Source: Lathyrus oleraceus
Lineage: Eukaryota > Streptophyta > Magnoliopsida > Fabales > Fabaceae
Assembly: GCF_024323335.1 (NCBI RefSeq)
Contig: NC_066583.1
Coordinates: 409,832,031-409,896,030 of the forward strand
Length of the DNA: 64,000 nt
Reading direction: 5' to 3'
Shown: positions 59,393-64,000 of the stretch, in pieces
How positions within the stretch are numbered: position 1 is the first letter of the stretch
How the letters are laid out: each line of letters starts with the position of its first letter
Program-made: the position numbers and the translations under genes
The notes under the pieces: model-generated
The model's input: the letters and a program-made list of their open reading frames with translations, nothing else
Told to the model about the DNA's origin: nothing
Database searches by the model: none

Positions 59393-59890
59393 TATCCTTG
59401 ATATGTTCATCCTAACCGATGACGTATATTCTTCCTTTTTGGTATTCTACCTAGTAACTGGTAGTTGTAATCCCTATTTTATTCCCCAAAGAGTCTATCC
59501 TTGATATGTTCACTTTGATTGGTGACAGATTTTCTCTCCTTTTTGGTATTCTACCCAGTAACTGGTAGTTGTAATTCCTACTTTCCCTTGCCGAGTCTAT
59601 CCTTGATATGTTCACTTTGATCGGTGACAGATTGTATCTCCTTTTTGGTCTTCTATCTAGTAATCGGTAGTTGTAATTCCTATTTCACCCCGGCAGTCTA
59701 TCCTTGATATGTTTACCCTAACCGGTAACTGATATTCTTCCTCTTTCCCAGGTTGTTTATCCTTGATATGTTCATCCTAACCGATGACATATATTCTTCC
59801 TTTGAGTTTATCCTTGATATGTTCACTTTAACCAGTGACATATACTCTCTCTTTGGTTTTCTGCTCAGTAACCGGTAGTTGTAAATCCTA
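59393..59890 (+). repeat. ~102-bp tandem repeat with 51-59 bp subunits
   Basis: The word TATCCTTGATATGTT starts at 59393, 59496, 59598, 59699, 59758 and 59809 (spacing 103, 102, 101, 59, 51). Each unit holds an ACCGGTGAC-like and a CAGTAACCGGTAGTTGTAA-like block. Confidence 0.85.
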
Positions 59891-59938
59891 TTTTATTTCT
59901 CTCGCTAGTAGGTTATTCTCACCCAGTTGACCGGTAAT

Positions 59939-59943
59939 GAATA
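59939..59943. other. Predicted target site duplication (GAATA)
   Basis: Five bases next to the outer edge of the copia-type LTR; the partner should lie beyond the right end of the window. Confidence 0.35.
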
Positions 59944-61190
59944 TGTTAGACTATGGCACGGATCTAGAAGGGGGGGTTGAATAGATCCCAGTTAAAAACT
60001 TGAGTCGGCGCTACCAATTTAAACGAAAAATTGGTTTTAAAAATGTTTTAGGTGCGGAAGCGACCGAGGAAAATTTAGTCTAAAAACGAACCGTTATTGG
60101 AAAACCGGATATGCGTTAAGCTAATGGATAAGAGATGAAACGAGATACAATTCGCTACACTAGTATCACAATCAATGATAGAGTTCACTTACTAGCAAGC
60201 CTAGTTCCAATGAACCAAAATACCAAATTGAAACTCAGTGCAAACTTAAGGCAACTTTGGCTTAGGCAATTTTACAAACACTTGGTGTGCATAAACACTC
60301 CAAGTGATATTTGAGTTGAGTAAGTAAGTCAATTTATCCTAGTACAATATGTTATTGTACTTAGTATTCCAACAGCTGTTTTAATCACTTACTCAACTTA
60401 TATCAAAGTTTGGCAAAAATTGCTTAAACTAAAATCACTTAAATTTTAAGCTGAAAAACAGATTATGCAGAAAATTAAAGGAGACAGAGATTTGGTGAGG
60501 CAGTTCCCCCGCCGTCCTCGCTTCGGGGTACGTCTGCCCTCAATTCTAAAAATAGAATTGAGATGATTAATTAGATATCACCTGTGAGATTTATTCGTTT
60601 TTACAAGGAGTGCAAAGTATGTAAACAACAGAATTTCCAATATGTTGAATGATACTTCTTTTCCTTGCCCCTTGATTCAAGATGAATCAAGACCTTTGAT
60701 TGTTGATGCTTGACCTCCGTTTCCTGCCACTTGTTGATGAACCTTCCGTTCTTCAACCCCTTGGCCCGGCTGATCACGAACACGAACGAATCAAACCCGG
60801 ATTCTTCACTACTCAAACACCGACTCCGCTACTAAACTGATGAAGACTTTCTCTTATCAGTTACCTTCGCTCAGCTGAAAGATAATGAAGCAACCCGTCC
60901 AAAAACCCCCAAACGCAAACCGGTATTGGAGGATAAAACCTTAATGGTTTTATTCAAGAAAGAACCTGCCAAGACTTCAACTCGAACCCGATTCTTCAAT
61001 CGCTACCTCGAACCTTATCACCTTCAAACTATCACAAATCGCATCAAAAGTTATTGTGTGCAGTTGATGTATTGTGGACTGTTGAAGATGAAGATGATGA
61101 ATCTTTGACAACTATTTCACTCTTTCTTGTTTCCTTGAACACTTGTACTCAAAAATAGCAAATGTTGGTTAATAGAAGTGTTTTGACTTC

Positions 61191-61198
61191 TATTTATA
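61191..61198 (-). promoter_or_regulatory. TATA box of the copia-type LTR
   Basis: TATAAATA on the minus strand (context ACTATAAATAGAAG), followed by a leader-like A/C-rich sequence. It supports the minus orientation. Confidence 0.65.
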
Positions 61199-61264
61199 GT
61201 AACAGACAAAACCAAACAAACATAACAGAAATTTAAACTTTGAAATAACTCAGAAAGCTGAGTT

Positions 61265-61478
61265 TGCGCGCGAACGGTCGACCATAGGGTCGGCGTGCGC
61301 TGACCCGTGGGGCACGCGCCGACTGCATGCGTCGACGCAGGGATTTTTGCGCCGACCCGTGAGTTAAGCGTCGACCCTATGCGTCGACGCAAGGGGTTTT
61401 TGCGCTGACTCCCTCCAGTTTGGGCAGAGCCTTTGCGCCGACCCGTGAGCTTTGAGCTGACCCCTATGGTCGACTCAA
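61265..61478 (-). repeat. GC-rich GTCGAC-bearing repeats in U3
   Basis: About 210 bp just upstream of the TATA box, much richer in CpG than the surroundings. GTCGAC occurs five times, with perfect palindromes TGCGTCGACGCA at 61328-61339 and 61380-61391, plus several GCGCCGACCCGTGAG words. They may be enhancer-like repeats; this is inference. Confidence 0.6.
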
Positions 61479-61683
61479 AGCCTTCAAATCTGCAAAAAAG
61501 CTGTGATTAGTGATTTTCATGTATTTGGTCATGATCACACTTTGTCTATATGTTTTTGATGATTATAGTAGCTTTAGGATAACGTGAAAAAGGATATGGT
61601 GGGTAATGTGTTGCATTTGTTCGTAGACGTGTTGTCATCATCGAAACTTGATATCGTATGTTGTATGACACTTTGTCTTTACA

Positions 61684-62100
61684 TACTCCCCCTTTTTGAT
61701 GATGACAACCCGTATAGCTCAGCGTGACGAACATCATGCAGTATTGACACATTTTGCACACTCCCCCTTTCTTTTGTAATCTAAGGCCATTTGCAGTTTG
61801 TCAGATATGGCCATTTGCAGTTTGTCAGACTGTTAGTTTATCAGCATGTCAGCATTTTTCTCCCCCTTTGACAACATCAAAAAGAGAGACAGAGTAATTA
61901 TTCAAGATTGCAACGATAAATTCACAGGCAGTAGTAGAAATATAGATACCAACGAAATAATATCACACAAATATCATTTCTTAACAACAGTCATTAATTA
62001 AGAAGGAGAAAATACATAAGGAAGTTGTGGTGCATAAACGGGCAAAGCAAAACAAAATACATGCAAAAACAACAAGCAACATGTAAGTGCATATGAATGG
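61684..62100 (-). other. 3' noncoding end with polypurine tracts
   Basis: Three purine runs in sense direction, at 61855-61870, 61761-61774 and 61686-61697, the last abutting the LTR. A short direct repeat (GGCCATTTGCAGTTTGTCAGA) lies at about 61787-61830. I see no gene. Confidence 0.6.
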
Positions 62101-63615
62101 CTATTGTCTTAAGTGACGGTGGCCGGGATGGTAGCATACGCCTGGGTTTCTGCTAGGGTCAGCCAGAGTTTCTAGGTAATCACAAACACCTTCCAGATGC
62201 CTAAGACTCCCTGTGACCTGCCTATCCAAATCTGCATATCGTTCATTTAGGCTTGTGGAGAAGTTTTCGATCCACTCATTTTGGGTTTGAAGTTGACTGG
62301 TAATTTGAGCAAGTCGGTCATCCTGGGATTCCATGAAGGTTTGTTAGGCAAGTTGCATGCTTTGCATCATCTCCAACAGCTCTGAAGAGTCAACAGGATG
62401 TGGAGGGGATGGAAGAAATTCTTCCTCAGGATGGTGATACGGTTGGTAAGATTCACGTCGAGTTGTCCAACCCGTATGTTGCCATTCACCCCAGCCACCC
62501 CATCATGGAACAGCTTCTTCATATGTATCCGACTGCTGTACCCAAGCAGAGCCGGAGCAGTCCTATGTGCCAATGGGTGAAGGACTGTCGTCTCCACCAT
62601 TGTGAGCATTATCGTGCCTTGCTTCTTCTTCTTCATCTTCTTATTCTTCTTCATTTTCCACTTCATCGTCCTGTTCTTCGCTTTCATCACTGTCAGCCCT
62701 TGGAGGAACGTATCCTCTTCTAACAAACTTATATTTCTTCCGCTCCTTGCACCATATATATCCCATCATAGACATGGTTTTTGTGCTAAATTCTTTGTCA
62801 GGTGTGATTGATGTTAACGGGAAAGACGGATGACTAACATTGGCTGTTGTAAGGGCTTCTTGGATGAAGGATCCGTAGGCGAGAGCATTTCCTCGTCCGG
62901 AATCCCGAAGATTATACATTCTACTAGCAATGTAGTATGGCCAGTTGATTTTTATCTTATTTTTCAGAATGTAGATCAAATGCACCTCGGACTGTTCGAC
63001 TCTGGAGAGACCGCCCTTCTTGGGCCGCAGGATGCGTGAGACAATCCATTGGAGAATTCTTTCCCCGGCGCTCAGTTTGCCCGCAGTGACGGTTCGTGGG
63101 AACAAGTCACTCTGCACAAAATCATCAGAATATGGCCGTTCCAACATGTCATTTAATGCACTCTTAAACTCATAGCCATCTATGTGGTGAGAATCAGTCA
63201 CCTCAGGCAGGGGATTTCCAGCATCATCCACAGACAAATCAAAATATTTGTTCCAGAAATTTGATTTAATTGATACCTTTGTAGAGCCAACTTTGGAGGA
63301 AAGCTTGTGTCTGCGAAAGTTCTCATGAAGACCGGAGTAGAAGACTCGGACAAGGTCTTCACTGTATTGAGTGTTGCACTCCAAGAAGTTGATGAGACCT
63401 TGATGCTGCAGTAGAGACAGGACTTCCGGTAAGTGCATGCGTTCAGCTTCAAGTCTATAGAACGCGTGTTGTTGCACAACTCCTCGTTTACCGATGTCTT
63501 TGTTGAACATTTCGACACGAGCAGGTGGAACGAGTGATACAGCAGATACGGGAAGAGATGCACCGGATGATTCTCGGGGTCTTTTGCCGGAGGGTCTGCG
63601 TGATGAGGAAGCCAT
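62101..63615 (-). pseudogene. Putative plant transposon protein (PF20167-like), decayed
   Basis: Starts at ATG 63615 (MASSSRRPSGKRPRESSGAS, basic and possibly a nuclear localisation signal). It runs 324 codons to a TAA at 62641. The same frame continues to 62101, with further stops near 62560 and 62346, for about 504 codons in all. The central part (ERILQWIVSRILRPKKGGLS, then VHLIYILKNKIKINWPYYIA) recalls the family annotated as putative plant transposon protein; its function is unknown. An acidic stretch (DSDESEEQDDEVENEEE) and a coiled-coil-like tail (DDRLAQITSQLQTQNEWIEN) follow. It lies in sense with the copia-type LTR, in the position of an extra 3' ORF. The start was chosen for the fit to the TATA box about 90 bp upstream. 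Confidence 0.65.
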
Positions 63616-63704
63616 TTGAGTGGGTTTGAGATTGAGTGTTTGGATACAGAGAGAAGGTTTAATGAGGGTTTTGAGAGTGATTCCTCTAGAGAGGGGTTTT
63701 TCCC

Positions 63705-63712
63705 AATTTATA
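63705..63712 (-). promoter_or_regulatory. TATA-like box upstream of the transposon ORF
   Basis: TATAAATT on the minus strand, about 90 bp before the ATG, followed by a pyrimidine-rich leader (CTCTAGAGGAATCACTCTC). It looks like an internal promoter. Confidence 0.45.
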
Positions 63713-63715
63713 GTG

Positions 63716-64000
63716 GAAAGGTTAGGGTTTTGGGAAGATGGAAGATCAAAGAGCAATAGCCACTAGGTAGATGCAAGTTACAAAGTAGTGGGTAGTTTGA
63801 AAGGTAATGGAATGTAATTGCACATTTAATGATGTGAATGCATGAGAGATGATTTAAAATTTTTCTGCAGAAAAACGAAATCTTTGAGCGATGCGTCGAC
63901 CATACCCCTGTATGCGTCGACGCATACTGTTTGATTTTAAAGAAATTGATACCAAGTTGTTTAATCATGCGTCGACCATAGCCCTGCTGCGGTCGACTCA
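63716..64000 (-). other. Upstream region with GTCGAC palindromes
   Basis: No gene seen. GTCGAC occurs at 63895, 63916, 63971 and 63992; 63911-63926 is a perfect 16-bp palindrome, TATGCGTCGACGCATA. The words match those in the U3 at 61265-61478, so the same kind of sequence precedes both TATA boxes. Confidence 0.55.

Larger units (their letters stand above)
57926..59943 (+). other. 3' UTR of the older plus-strand element
   Basis: About 2 kb with no supported gene. The first 230 bp align with the 3' UTR of the minus Ogre (12120-12356). From 58360 on, words such as TCCCTAGTAGAGTTG (58465-58479), CCCCAAAGAGTC and CCCTTGCCGAGTC recur. It ends where the copia-type LTR begins; its own polypurine tract and 3' LTR are not in the window before that point. 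Confidence 0.7.
59944..61683 (-). mobile_element. Copia-type (SIRE/Maximus-like) 3' LTR
   Basis: 1740 bp. On the minus strand it begins TGTAAAGAC right after a purine tract (AAAAAGGGGGAG) and ends in CCATAGTCTAACA. No PBS follows on the minus strand, so it is a 3' LTR. The end block with GATCTAGAAGGGGGGGTTG (plus strand) and the AAAAAGGGGGAG tract preceded by GTTGTCATCATC are features I associate with SIRE/Maximus copia elements of legumes; this is recognition, not a search. It has a TATA box at 61191-61198 and a GC-rich U3. Confidence 0.65.

Overview
The window is repeat DNA from a large plant genome. I see no host gene in it. Everything I can identify belongs to LTR retrotransposons: several Ty3/gypsy elements of the Tat/Ogre lineage and one probable Ty1/copia (SIRE/Maximus-like) element. 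The very long Ogre-type LTRs (4.5-5 kb), the extra ORF1 upstream of gag and the primer site for tRNA-Arg suggest a legume, most likely of the pea/vetch/lentil/faba tribe. That placement rests on family knowledge, not on a search.

Layout. 1-4649 is a plus-strand Ogre-type LTR whose first ~275 bp lie left of the window. It abuts, tail to tail, a minus-strand Ogre LTR (4655-9349). That LTR is the 3' LTR of a minus-strand Ogre remnant: polypurine tract at 9350-9362, long 3' UTR to ~12996, integrase C-terminus (12997-13260), then gag and ORF1 fragments (13325-15709) with most of pol deleted. Its 5' LTR runs from 47884 down to 15710 and is highly abnormal: an internal ~3.75 kb segment is tandemly repeated (four full copies plus one partial), so one LTR has grown to about 18 kb. 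A plus-strand 14-kb Ogre-like element (16039-30040, TSD GTAAA, LTRs of 1675 and 1634 bp) sits inside the partial copy and is the most complete element here (ORF1, gag, RT, two RNase H domains, integrase). It carries stops and frameshifts and has no visible protease.

From 47890 to 56339 lies another minus-strand Tat element of a different subfamily (LTR 51649-56339, PBS, gag remnant, 3' UTR piece, no pol), into whose 3' UTR the Ogre above was inserted. It was itself inserted into the pol gene of an older plus-strand element, whose integrase and 3' UTR occupy 56340-59943. A minus-strand copia-type LTR (59944-61683) follows, then a decayed plant-transposon ORF (62101-63615) with its own TATA-like promoter.

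Inferred order of insertion, oldest to youngest along the chain: plus-strand pol remnant at 56340; minus Tat at 47885-56339; minus Ogre at 4655-47884; then, independently, the plus Ogre at the left edge, the 14-kb element and the copia element.

The two observations I find least explained are: (1) a row of 2-4 hairpin units, each followed by a GGCAAAAATTAG-type tail, placed directly after the integrase stop (or after gag where pol is lost) in four different elements, with compensatory changes that keep the stems paired; and (2) the tandem array made from an LTR interior, which multiplies a TATA-bearing promoter. The 3' UTRs also contain repeated motifs resembling the 3' end of the primer tRNA-Arg.
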